Shown here: piece by piece, positions 58,576 to 64,000 of the stretch
Layout: each line of letters starts with the position of its first letter
Position numbering within the stretch: the first letter of the stretch is position 1
DNA from: Candidatus Peribacteria bacterium RIFCSPHIGHO2_01_FULL_51_35
GTDB taxonomy: Bacteria; Patescibacteriota; Gracilibacteria; Peribacterales; Peribacteraceae
NCBI GenBank assembly: GCA_001787535.1
Contig: MFXP01000004.1
Location: 48,641-112,640, forward strand
Direction of reading: 5' to 3'
Length of the DNA: 64,000 nt
The notes under the pieces: model-generated
Seen by the model: the letters and a program-made list of their open reading frames with translations, nothing else
Database searches by the model: none
What the model was told of the DNA's origin: nothing
Program-made: the position numbers and the translations under genes

Positions 58576-59523
58576 ATGTCGAAAATTCTCGTCACCGGCT
58601 CCATCGCCTACGACATTCTCCTCAATTACGATGGATCGTTTGCGGATACCATTGGCGGGGCGGATTTGAACAATCTGTCGGTTTCCTTTTTGAGTCCTCG
58701 TTTCGCGCGGCATCACGGAGGAACGGGTTCGAACATCGCGTGGAATTTGCGGTTGCTGGGAACGGAAGCCATGCTCGTCGGAACCATTGGCAATGATGGC
58801 GGCGAATATCGCGATCTCTTGAAGAAGAGAGGAGTGGATGTCTCGCAAGTGCAGCAGTTGCAGGATCACGTCACATCCACTGCCATCATCGGTACAGATG
58901 ATGCCGAGCGACAGATCGCGTTCTTTCATCCCGGGGCGGATGCGTATGGAACCTGGCCGGATCTGAAAGACGATTGCGACGATGTTGCATACGCCGTCGT
59001 AGGCGCGCGCAATCCCGGACTCATGATGCAAGGCGTGCACTTTTGCCAGGAATACAAAATCCCGTACTTGTTTGATCCCGGGCAGCTCGTCATAGGCCTT
59101 GGTGCAGATGAACTCAAGTCAGCAGCGCTGAAAAGCGGCGGGCTTATCGCCAATGAATTTGAATGGGAACTGCTCTCCGAGAAAACAGGCTGCGGCATTT
59201 CCGATTTCCTTGTCTCAACGCCTTTTATCATCGTGACGCTGGGGGAAAAAGGTTTGGCGATCCACACGAAGAAAGGAGAACAGGTTATTCCCGCGTGCGC
59301 GGCAGAAAAAGTGGTGAATCCCACCGGAGCGGGGGATGCGTTGCGCGCAGGGTTGCTCACGGGACTTTCGAAGAAATGGAATCTGGCAGATTGCGGCCGA
59401 CTGGGTGCTGCGATCGCATCCTTTGTAGTAGAACAAGAAGGAACGCTCCTGGATACGCTCGATCTCGATGAAGTCGGAGAACGTGCAAAACGTGCATATG
59501 GCATCTCTCTTCCTTCTCTTTGA
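58576..59523 (+). CDS. PfkB-family carbohydrate/nucleoside kinase
   Basis: A 315-residue ribokinase-fold enzyme: GGTGSNIAWNLRLLG (48-62), the anion hole and catalytic Asp254 in NPTGAGDALRAGLL. Members phosphorylate sugars or adenosine. Because an S-adenosylhomocysteine hydrolase follows, adenosine kinase is an attractive assignment: it would remove the adenosine released by that enzyme. The small proteins at 59576 and 59808 lie between. Confidence 0.85.
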   Translation: MSKILVTGSIAYDILLNYDGSFADTIGGADLNNLSVSFLSPRFARHHGGTGSNIAWNLRLLGTEAMLVGTIGNDGGEYRDLLKKRGVDVSQVQQLQDHVTSTAIIGTDDAERQIAFFHPGADAYGTWPDLKDDCDDVAYAVVGARNPGLMMQGVHFCQEYKIPYLFDPGQLVIGLGADELKSAALKSGGLIANEFEWELLSEKTGCGISDFLVSTPFIIVTLGEKGLAIHTKKGEQVIPACAAEKVVNPTGAGDALRAGLLTGLSKKWNLADCGRLGAAIASFVVEQEGTLLDTLDLDEVGERAKRAYGISLPSL

Positions 59524-59575
59524 ATTCCTACGAAATGCTGTAGTATTCATCCCTTTTATTTCCTTCTAAACTCCT

Positions 59576-59773
59576 ATGACAAAAATTGATGGTCCACAGG
59601 GTGATTCGGTTGAGGTAAATGGTCTTGTTGGCCCTATTGTCCTTGCAGCAAAAGGCGAACTTGAAGAGCTCACCACAGACGATGTTATGCCGTTCTGCAA
59701 TTCACCAAGTCCAGAACTATTTAAGTTGTTGCAAAAAGTTCCAGCGGCAACTGCAGCAGAAGTGAAAAGCTGA
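59576..59773 (+). CDS. Small protein, MTKIDGP family, copy 1
   Basis: A 65-residue acidic protein: MTKIDGPQGDSVEVNGLVGP at the N-terminus, then a divergent acidic C-terminus ending KVPAATAAEVKS. No known family. Its first 22 residues and about 20 nt upstream (TTTATTTCCTTCTMAAYTCCT) are conserved in copy 2, showing a tandem duplication under selection at the N-terminus. No Shine-Dalgarno. Confidence 0.6.
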   Translation: MTKIDGPQGDSVEVNGLVGPIVLAAKGELEELTTDDVMPFCNSPSPELFKLLQKVPAATAAEVKS

Positions 59774-59807
59774 TAGGATTTTCTTCTTTATTTCCTTCTC
59801 AATTCCT

Positions 59808-59969
59808 ATGACAAAGATTGATGGTCCCAAGGGTGAATCGGTTGAGGTAAACGGTCTTTGGGGGCCCTTTGTTCTTGGTTTAACACAGGCTATGCCATTA
59901 TCCACCGATCTCCGGAAAATGAATGAGCTGATGCGAGCAGCAGTACAAGAAAAACAGGATCAACAGTGA
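59808..59969 (+). CDS. Small protein, MTKIDGP family, copy 2
   Basis: A 53-residue protein: MTKIDGPKGESVEVNGLWGP, then an unrelated C-terminus (LSTDLRKMNELMRAAVQEKQ). Same N-terminus and same upstream sequence as copy 1, 34 nt after it. Constant head and variable tail recall precursor-peptide or adaptor families, but no processing enzyme is next to it. Confidence 0.6.
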   Translation: MTKIDGPKGESVEVNGLWGPFVLGLTQAMPLSTDLRKMNELMRAAVQEKQDQQ

Positions 59970-59997
59970 TCGAGTTTCTCACCTTCTTATTAGCTGC

Positions 59998-60003
59998 TAT
60001 TCT
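59998..60003 (+). promoter_or_regulatory. -10 element of ahcY
   Basis: GC-TATTCT, 9 nt before ATG 60013. Confidence 0.5.
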
Positions 60004-60012
60004 TTGTACAAC

Positions 60013-61266
60013 ATGTCTTTCATTAAGGATCCCTCTTTGGCCGCGCAAGGAAAACTGAATCTGGAGATTGCAGAGAAGCGCATGGGCGCACTCTTAGAAC
60101 TCAAAAAGCGCTTTGAGAAAGAGAAGCCGTTCGCAGGGCTCACCATCGGTATGGCACTGCACGTCACGAAAGAAACGGGCATCCTCGTTCGCACGCTCAC
60201 GGCAGGCGGCGCAAAAGTCGCCATCACAGGATGCAATCCTCTCTCCACGCAGGATGATGTCGCTGCCGCTCTTGCCGAGGAAGAAAATGTCTTGGTGTGG
60301 GCATATAAAGGAGAGAGCAAAGAGGATTATTACCGATTTCTTACAGCAGTCATCGAGACGCAACCGGACATTACCATCGATGATGGCTGCGATCTGGTGA
60401 CAGAGATCCACCAGAAGCATCCGCATCTGCTCAAGAAACTGCTCGGCGGCTGCGAGGAGACGACCACGGGCATCATTCGGTTGCAGTCCATGCAGCGGGA
60501 CAATGCGTTGAAGATCCCCATGATTGCGGTGAATGACAATAAGACGAAGCACCTCATGGATAACTACTACGGCACGGGACAATCCACGTTCGATGGCATC
60601 ATTCGCTCGACGAACCTGCTCATCGCGGGAAAGACGGTGGTGGTTCTCGGCTACGGCAGCTGCGGCAAAGGAGTTGCGATGCGCGCGAAGGGGATGGGTG
60701 CACAGGTCATCGTCACCGAAGTGGATAACTTTGCAGCACTGCAGGCCGTGATGGATGGAAACAGAGTTCTGCGCATGAGCGAAGCCGCCAAACTCGGCGA
60801 TCTCTTCATCACCGTCACCGGAAACCTTCACGTCATCCGCTGGGAGCATATGGAAGTGATGAAAGACGCGGCAGTGCTGGCAAACAGCGGACACTTCGAT
60901 TGCGAATTGGATCTGCAAGCGCTGGAAAGCAAGAGCCGCCGCAAGCGCCGCGTGCGCCACTACTTGGATGAATACCTCATGCCATCCGGCAGAGTGCTGT
61001 ACGTCGCAGGCGAAGGCCGCCTGGTGAACCTGGCTTCGGCAGAAGGGCACCCCAGTGAAGTGATGTCGCTCTCCTTCCTTGGCCAAGCATTGGCATGCGA
61101 ATACTTGGTGAAGAACCGCGGATCACTGAAAGCAGAAGTCATCACGCTTCCACCGGAAATCGATGATTTCATTTCCGGTCTGCAACTGGAAGCGATGGAG
61201 TTGAAGATTGATCAGCTGACGCCGGAGCAGAAGAAATATCTTGCAAGCTGGCAAGAAGGAACTTGA
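60013..61266 (+). CDS. ahcY: S-adenosylhomocysteine hydrolase
   Basis: A 417-residue enzyme of the shorter (archaeal/thermophile-like) type: MALHVTKETGILVRTL, CNPLSTQDDVAAAL, AVNDNKTKHLMDNYYGTGQS, NAD-binding VVVLGYGSCGKGVAMRAKG, TVTGNLHVIRW. Splits SAH into adenosine and homocysteine, keeping the many methyltransferases of this locus free of product inhibition. ATG 60013 preferred to the in-frame TTG 60004 (promoter spacing). Confidence 0.95.
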   Translation: MSFIKDPSLAAQGKLNLEIAEKRMGALLELKKRFEKEKPFAGLTIGMALHVTKETGILVRTLTAGGAKVAITGCNPLSTQDDVAAALAEEENVLVWAYKGESKEDYYRFLTAVIETQPDITIDDGCDLVTEIHQKHPHLLKKLLGGCEETTTGIIRLQSMQRDNALKIPMIAVNDNKTKHLMDNYYGTGQSTFDGIIRSTNLLIAGKTVVVLGYGSCGKGVAMRAKGMGAQVIVTEVDNFAALQAVMDGNRVLRMSEAAKLGDLFITVTGNLHVIRWEHMEVMKDAAVLANSGHFDCELDLQALESKSRRKRRVRHYLDEYLMPSGRVLYVAGEGRLVNLASAEGHPSEVMSLSFLGQALACEYLVKNRGSLKAEVITLPPEIDDFISGLQLEAMELKIDQLTPEQKKYLASWQEGT

Positions 61267-61293
61267 AAGAATAGGAAAATCCGATGATCTTCT

Positions 61294-61842
61294 TTAATCT
61301 TGGTTATCAGCGCCACCGACATTGACCTGTCCATTTGTTTTCAGCTCTATCTTTTTAGAGAAATCCAAGATAGTTATCCTTGGTTCAGAAAGATTTGCAA
61401 TTTCCATCACACGTTCCTTAATTTTCGATGCAAGCACTAGAGAAAAGGTGCAGAAGCTTGGCAGCATTATAATGTTAAAGATGTGTATCTTGTTGGGTGC
61501 AATTAAGGAATTGAGCAAGACAAATTCCTGATTATCAGAATCATGAATCCCCGTGTTTCCGGCGTAAAAATGCACTTCGATATTTTCTTTATCAAGGCTT
61601 TTGACGAAATTATCTAGCTGTGCAACATACATCCTTTTTGCTTCACTGCGGAAGGCAGCTATCCCTCCCTCGACTCTTTGTGCTTCTTCAAGGGCTTTTC
61701 TGTCTCCTGGGAACATTTGTGCATGGAGATGCTCCATTCCTCCTCCAATATTTCGCAGCCGATCCATGTTTTCAAATGTATTCATAAAGATATTAAATAT
61801 CATTAATTGAATGAAGTCAACTTCGATGTTCACTCCTCTCAT
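61294..61842 (-). CDS. Hypothetical protein
   Basis: A 182-residue soluble, A+T-rich-coded protein: a helical, charged N-terminal half and a beta-rich C-terminal half (NIEVHFYAGNTGIHDSDNQE, MLPSFCTFSLVLASKI, ILDFSKKIELKTNGQVNVGG). No family recognised. Convergent with ahcY, 27 nt apart. Codon usage differs from the glycan genes, as in 51433-52714, so it may be a later arrival. Confidence 0.55.
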   Translation of the reverse strand: MRGVNIEVDFIQLMIFNIFMNTFENMDRLRNIGGGMEHLHAQMFPGDRKALEEAQRVEGGIAAFRSEAKRMYVAQLDNFVKSLDKENIEVHFYAGNTGIHDSDNQEFVLLNSLIAPNKIHIFNIIMLPSFCTFSLVLASKIKERVMEIANLSEPRITILDFSKKIELKTNGQVNVGGADNQD

Positions 61843-61993
61843 TTTGGCTTGATACAGCGCAATATTTGTCTATTATGTCAAATATACTCGACAAGGGGAC
61901 AGAGGCTAATAGAATGCTCCAAACTTTTGGTGATCTTTGTTATCAATGTGCGATCAAGAATCTGCTCTTGTACGAGTAAGATAAATGGATCCT

Positions 61994-62013
61994 TCCCCGG
62001 GAGTTCGGGGAGT
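61994..62013. other. Short hairpin in the leader of the basic peptide
   Basis: TCCCCGGG-AGT-TCGGGGA-type hairpin 35 nt before the gene at 62048; the 61843-62047 stretch also holds a TATACT (about 61880) and a possible 21-codon frame at 61913-61978. Possible attenuator, unproven. Confidence 0.3.
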
Positions 62014-62047
62014 CTGAAAATTACAAGATGGCAGTAAGGAGAAGGTC

Positions 62048-62161
62048 ATGAATAAGAACAAGCAGCAACTCCAGGTGCGCTCCGAGAAGCGGCGCGAAGT
62101 TCGGAAGGAGCGGCGCGATGTGCGCCGCGAATTGCGAGCTCAGACCGTTAGGCGTTGTTAG
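62048..62161 (+). CDS. Small Arg/Lys-rich peptide 1
   Basis: A 37-residue peptide, MNKNKQQLQVRSEKRREVRK then ERRDVRRELRAQTVRRC; nearly half of it is Arg/Lys, patterned as one amphipathic helix. It has a real Shine-Dalgarno (AAGGAG), rare in this window. Nucleic-acid or ribosome binding is a reasonable guess. I know no family. Confidence 0.5.
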   Translation: MNKNKQQLQVRSEKRREVRKERRDVRRELRAQTVRRC

Positions 62162-62229
62162 TGTTCATTGACCTCCTACCGTCGCTTTCGGGGAAGAGGC
62201 TTCCCACCAATGAAAGCGGCAATTTTGCT

Positions 62230-62264
62230 CGCCCGTGGTCCATTGTGATCACGGGCGGGCGTCT
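62230..62264. terminator. Hairpin after basic peptide 1
   Basis: GCTCGCCCGTGGTC / GATCACGGGCGGGC stem with a short loop, then TCTAAAAATT; weak T-run, so terminator or processing site. Confidence 0.4.
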
Positions 62265-62363
62265 AAAAATTGAGAGCAGGTTCTTTATCGCAAAACCGGA
62301 GAAAAGTTCCTGGCATTCATTGGAATGAATGCCATTTCTTTTCTTCTTTCAGGAGTACGAGAT

Positions 62364-62489
62364 ATGTCGAAGAGCCATGCTCAAAAAGTTGCTCAAAGAA
62401 ATGAGCAGCGCAGTGGGAAGGGGCACAAGCGGTCGTCCGCTAAGCTCCCTAAGGCTCGAGCCAATAGTAATTGGACTCGACGTAAATAA
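62364..62489 (+). CDS. Small basic peptide 2
   Basis: A 41-residue peptide: MSKSHAQKVAQRNEQRSGKG then HKRSSAKLPKARANSNWTRRK, rich in Lys, Arg, Ser and Asn, probably disordered, like nucleic-acid-binding tails. Shine-Dalgarno AGGAG 8 nt before the ATG. It ends 32 nt before a strong terminator. Confidence 0.55.
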   Translation: MSKSHAQKVAQRNEQRSGKGHKRSSAKLPKARANSNWTRRK

Positions 62490-62521
62490 TCGAATCACAC
62501 CTGAAGGTGCAGAAAGAGGCA

Positions 62522-62561
62522 CCCGGGTCTGTTACTCTCCCGTTCAGACCCGGGCTTTTTT
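62522..62561 (+). terminator. Intrinsic terminator
   Basis: Perfect 10-bp stem CCCGGGTCTG / CAGACCCGGG (62522-62531, 62545-62554), 13-nt loop, six T. Separates the small-peptide transcript from polX; the polX -10 begins 3 nt later. Confidence 0.92.
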
Positions 62562-62563
62562 GC

Positions 62564-62569
62564 TATACT
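62564..62569 (+). promoter_or_regulatory. -10 element of polX
   Basis: GC-TATACT, 7 nt before ATG 62577. Confidence 0.55.
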
Positions 62570-62576
62570 CATTCCC

Positions 62577-63530
62577 ATGTCTCCCTCCGGTTTCGACAAC
62601 AACCGAAAATTTGCGTCGTTGCTGCGGCAGATGGCGGCTCTTTTGGAAGAAGACGGTGTTGCGTTTAAGCCTGCGGCATACAGGCGCGCAGCGCAGACCA
62701 TCACGGATCTTGATAAAGACATCGCAGAGATCAATGACGTGAAAGAATTCAAGAAACTGCCAGGTGTGGGTGAAGCCATCGCAACGAAGGCGGTGGAATT
62801 TTTGAGCACGGGAAGAATCCCGCATTTGGATCAGTTGATCGCGAAGCACGGGGGACTCAGCGAAGAGCTCATGATGATCGAAGATCTGGGACCCAAGCGC
62901 GTGCGGCAGATAGAAGAGCTTGGGATTCATAAAACGGAGGAATTGATCGAAGCTGCAAAAGCAGGAAAGCTTCGGGATCTTCCGCGCTTTTCCGAAGTCA
63001 TCGAAAAGAAGATTTTGGATAATGCGTTGAATGTGGAAGAGCGCTCTCGACGGATTCCGTTGGAAGAAGCAAAGCCGCGCGTGGAGAAATTATTAAAAGC
63101 ACTGCGCGCTGTCTCGGGTGTGCATCGTGCGGAAGCGGCGGGTTCGTACCGGCGAGAGAAGGAAACAGTGGGTGACATCGACATCGTGGCTGTCACCGAT
63201 GATGCGGAAACCGTATCGAATGCCATCGCTGCGCTCCCGTTTGTGGAACATGTGGCAGCACACGGCGGAACCAAGCTTTCTTTTAATTTGGAAGGAGGTC
63301 TGCGCACGGACATCCGTTTTGTAAAACCGGATCAATGGGGGAGCGCACTGCTCTACTTCACCGGCAGCAAAGAACACAATATTTTTCTCCGGAAGCGCGC
63401 CATAGAACGTGGATGGAAATTGAACGAATACGCGCTGTTTGAAGGTGACAAAGTGATCGCAAGCAAAGAGGAGGAAGATATCTACAAAGCACTGGATCTC
63501 CCGTGGATGAAGCCCAAAACCAGATTGTAG
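62577..63530 (+). CDS. Family X DNA polymerase without PHP domain
   Basis: A 317-residue PolX: 8-kDa-like N-terminal helices with the helix-hairpin-helix LPGVGEAIA (61-69) and a second near residue 104, the nucleotidyl-transferase motif GSYRREKETVGDID (Gly189-Ser190, Asp200, Asp202), third Asp245 in RTDIRFV, and FTGSKEHN. The C-terminal PHP exonuclease domain found in most bacterial PolX proteins is missing, and the gene ends naturally. Expected role: base-excision or gap-filling repair. Confidence 0.9.
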   Translation: MSPSGFDNNRKFASLLRQMAALLEEDGVAFKPAAYRRAAQTITDLDKDIAEINDVKEFKKLPGVGEAIATKAVEFLSTGRIPHLDQLIAKHGGLSEELMMIEDLGPKRVRQIEELGIHKTEELIEAAKAGKLRDLPRFSEVIEKKILDNALNVEERSRRIPLEEAKPRVEKLLKALRAVSGVHRAEAAGSYRREKETVGDIDIVAVTDDAETVSNAIAALPFVEHVAAHGGTKLSFNLEGGLRTDIRFVKPDQWGSALLYFTGSKEHNIFLRKRAIERGWKLNEYALFEGDKVIASKEEEDIYKALDLPWMKPKTRL

Positions 63531-63575
63531 GAACTTCCATTGGATACTTTTCTTGCCTGCTTGCACATCCGCCTG

Positions 63576-63581
63576 TATGTT
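63576..63581 (+). promoter_or_regulatory. -10 element of the 63588 gene
   Basis: TATGTT, 6 nt before ATG 63588. Confidence 0.35.
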
Positions 63582-63587
63582 TTTGGT

Positions 63588-63782
63588 ATGAGTAACGAGG
63601 AGACCGACAGAGTTTTTTGCGGCGATGCATTGGATGCCATTGCAGAACGTTCGACAGAAGTTCCTGCGAAAACGGAAGATGGCACAGTTGCTGTTTTTCG
63701 TCTTGCTGGGATCATAGGATTCACAAAAGAAGAACTTGAAGAGATCGCGAGAAAAAATGGTGGGTGTCTTCCACTTCTCTAA
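63588..63782 (+). CDS. Small hypothetical protein
   Basis: A 64-residue acidic protein: VFCGDALDAIAERSTEVPAK, TVAVFRLAGIIGFTKEELEE. No family recognised; the pattern suggests a compact alpha/beta fold. Convergent with the tRNA gene. Confidence 0.5.
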   Translation: MSNEETDRVFCGDALDAIAERSTEVPAKTEDGTVAVFRLAGIIGFTKEELEEIARKNGGCLPLL

Positions 63783-63810
63783 AGTATTCAGGCTTCTCGG
63801 AGAGTGGCAG

Positions 63811-63838
63811 CGCCACGTTGCTCGTGAGCGACGTGGCG
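63811..63838. repeat. Palindrome at the tRNA 3' end
   Basis: CGCCACGT / ACGTGGCG arms around TGCTCGTGAGCG; overlaps the last bases of the tRNA (its CCA). Confidence 0.6.
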
Positions 63839-63924
63839 GTGAGAGAGGGATTTGAACCCTCGAGACCCTTTTGGGGCCTACTCGATTTCGAGTCGAGCGC
63901 CTTCGACCACTCGGCCATCTCACC
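63834..63924 (-). tRNA. tRNA-Ser (anticodon CGA)
   Basis: A 91-nt class II tRNA: acceptor GGTGAGA / TCTCACC, anticodon stem CTCGA / TCGAG with loop CTCGAAA (anticodon CGA), a long variable arm (TAGGCCCC AAAA GGGTCTCGA region), T-arm GAGGGTTCAAATCCCTC, and CCA encoded in the gene (63834-63836). Confidence 0.95.
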
Positions 63925-63967
63925 AAGATCATCATACCAAGAAGATTTTCTTTCGTTCTGAAAATGC

Positions 63968-64000
63968 ACCACTCGCTACGCTCGGGTGCGTGGCTCGCCA
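63968..64000. repeat. CTCGCTACGCTCG-type repeat at the right edge
   Basis: CACTCGCTACGCTCGGGTG followed by CGTGGCTCGCC, a short palindromic word common between genes in environmental genomes; cut by the window end. Confidence 0.45.

Noticed and set aside
61913..61978. 21-codon frame MLQTFGDLCYQC... as a leader peptide
   Set aside because: No Shine-Dalgarno or properly spaced -10, and no codon pattern of an attenuator; mentioned only within the hairpin entry.
1..64000. TGA recoded to glycine (as in Gracilibacteria/Absconditabacteria)
   Set aside because: Many genes end cleanly at TGA, including ATGA overlaps at 13007, 16120, 32444, 36457 and 40314.
1..64000. Insertion sequence or prophage
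   Set aside because: No transposase, integrase or phage structural gene is visible; acquisition is suggested only by composition and gene remnants.

Overview
The window is a dense, roughly 50% GC bacterial chromosome segment read with the standard code (TGA acts as stop throughout). It is almost entirely a cell-surface polysaccharide locus with no transposase, phage gene or CRISPR array. Three traits together suggest a Candidate Phyla Radiation lineage, perhaps Peregrinibacteria/Peribacteria: nearly all genes lack a Shine-Dalgarno and instead carry a -10 hexamer 6-10 nt before the start codon (leaderless mRNAs); spacers are full of short palindromes; and the gene content is typical of such loci. 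This placement is an inference; the window has no rRNA or ribosomal protein to prove it.

Layout. 1-3.7 kb: a partial gene, a UDP-galactopyranose-mutase-like flavoprotein and a GT-C-like membrane protein. 3.7-11.3 kb: TylF-type methyltransferase, GT2, two GtrA proteins, a carbamoyltransferase, FkbM methyltransferase and an ArnT-like GT, with two fragments that look like the ends of one broken GT4 gene. 11.4-14.9 kb: forward operon of GT4, cupin, DegT-type aminotransferase and GT2. 15-19 kb: two membrane-anchored SGNH hydrolases, a methyltransferase and an ACT-domain protein. 19.1-22.3 kb: an orphan Trp-rich protein, then a reverse set of two tiny DUF5989 proteins, SxtJ and a second carbamoyltransferase. 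22.4-37.6 kb: methyltransferases, GT2/GT4 enzymes, a methyltransferase/FrhB fusion, LPG-synthase-type flippase, Wzx flippase, cupin, C-methyltransferase, SDR and SGNH hydrolase. 37.6-41.8 kb: the CotH / VTC / DUF4956 module. 42-58.5 kb: nucleotide-sugar genes (UDP-HexNAc dehydrogenase, Gmd, GDP-fucose-synthase-like SDR, UDP-sugar epimerases, Ugd) with MBOAT plus SGNH O-acylation genes, GT-C and GtrA proteins and a second UGM-like flavoprotein. 58.5-64 kb: PfkB kinase, two tiny paralogous proteins, S-adenosylhomocysteine hydrolase, small basic peptides, PolX and tRNA-Ser(CGA).

Working together: GDP-mannose is converted by Gmd to the 4-keto-6-deoxy sugar, from which the SDR (deoxyhexose) and the aminotransferase (perosamine-like amino sugar) could branch. 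Ugd plus an epimerase would give UDP-GlcA/UDP-GalA, and the second dehydrogenase a HexNAc uronate. GT2/GT4 enzymes assemble units on lipid carriers, Wzx flips them, and GtrA/GT-C proteins add side residues outside. The glycan is predicted to be heavily decorated by at least seven methyltransferases, two carbamoyltransferases and O-acyl transfer; the SAH hydrolase and PfkB kinase may recycle the methylation by-product.

The most unusual features are: (i) a uniform leaderless promoter grammar at about 28 genes; (ii) palindromic elements that have entered coding sequences (in frame in two enzymes, and at the 5' end of gmd, where the start was apparently rebuilt); (iii) a fusion protein whose methyltransferase and FrhB halves have both lost key residues; (iv) a family of tiny tandem proteins and two Shine-Dalgarno-led basic peptides.
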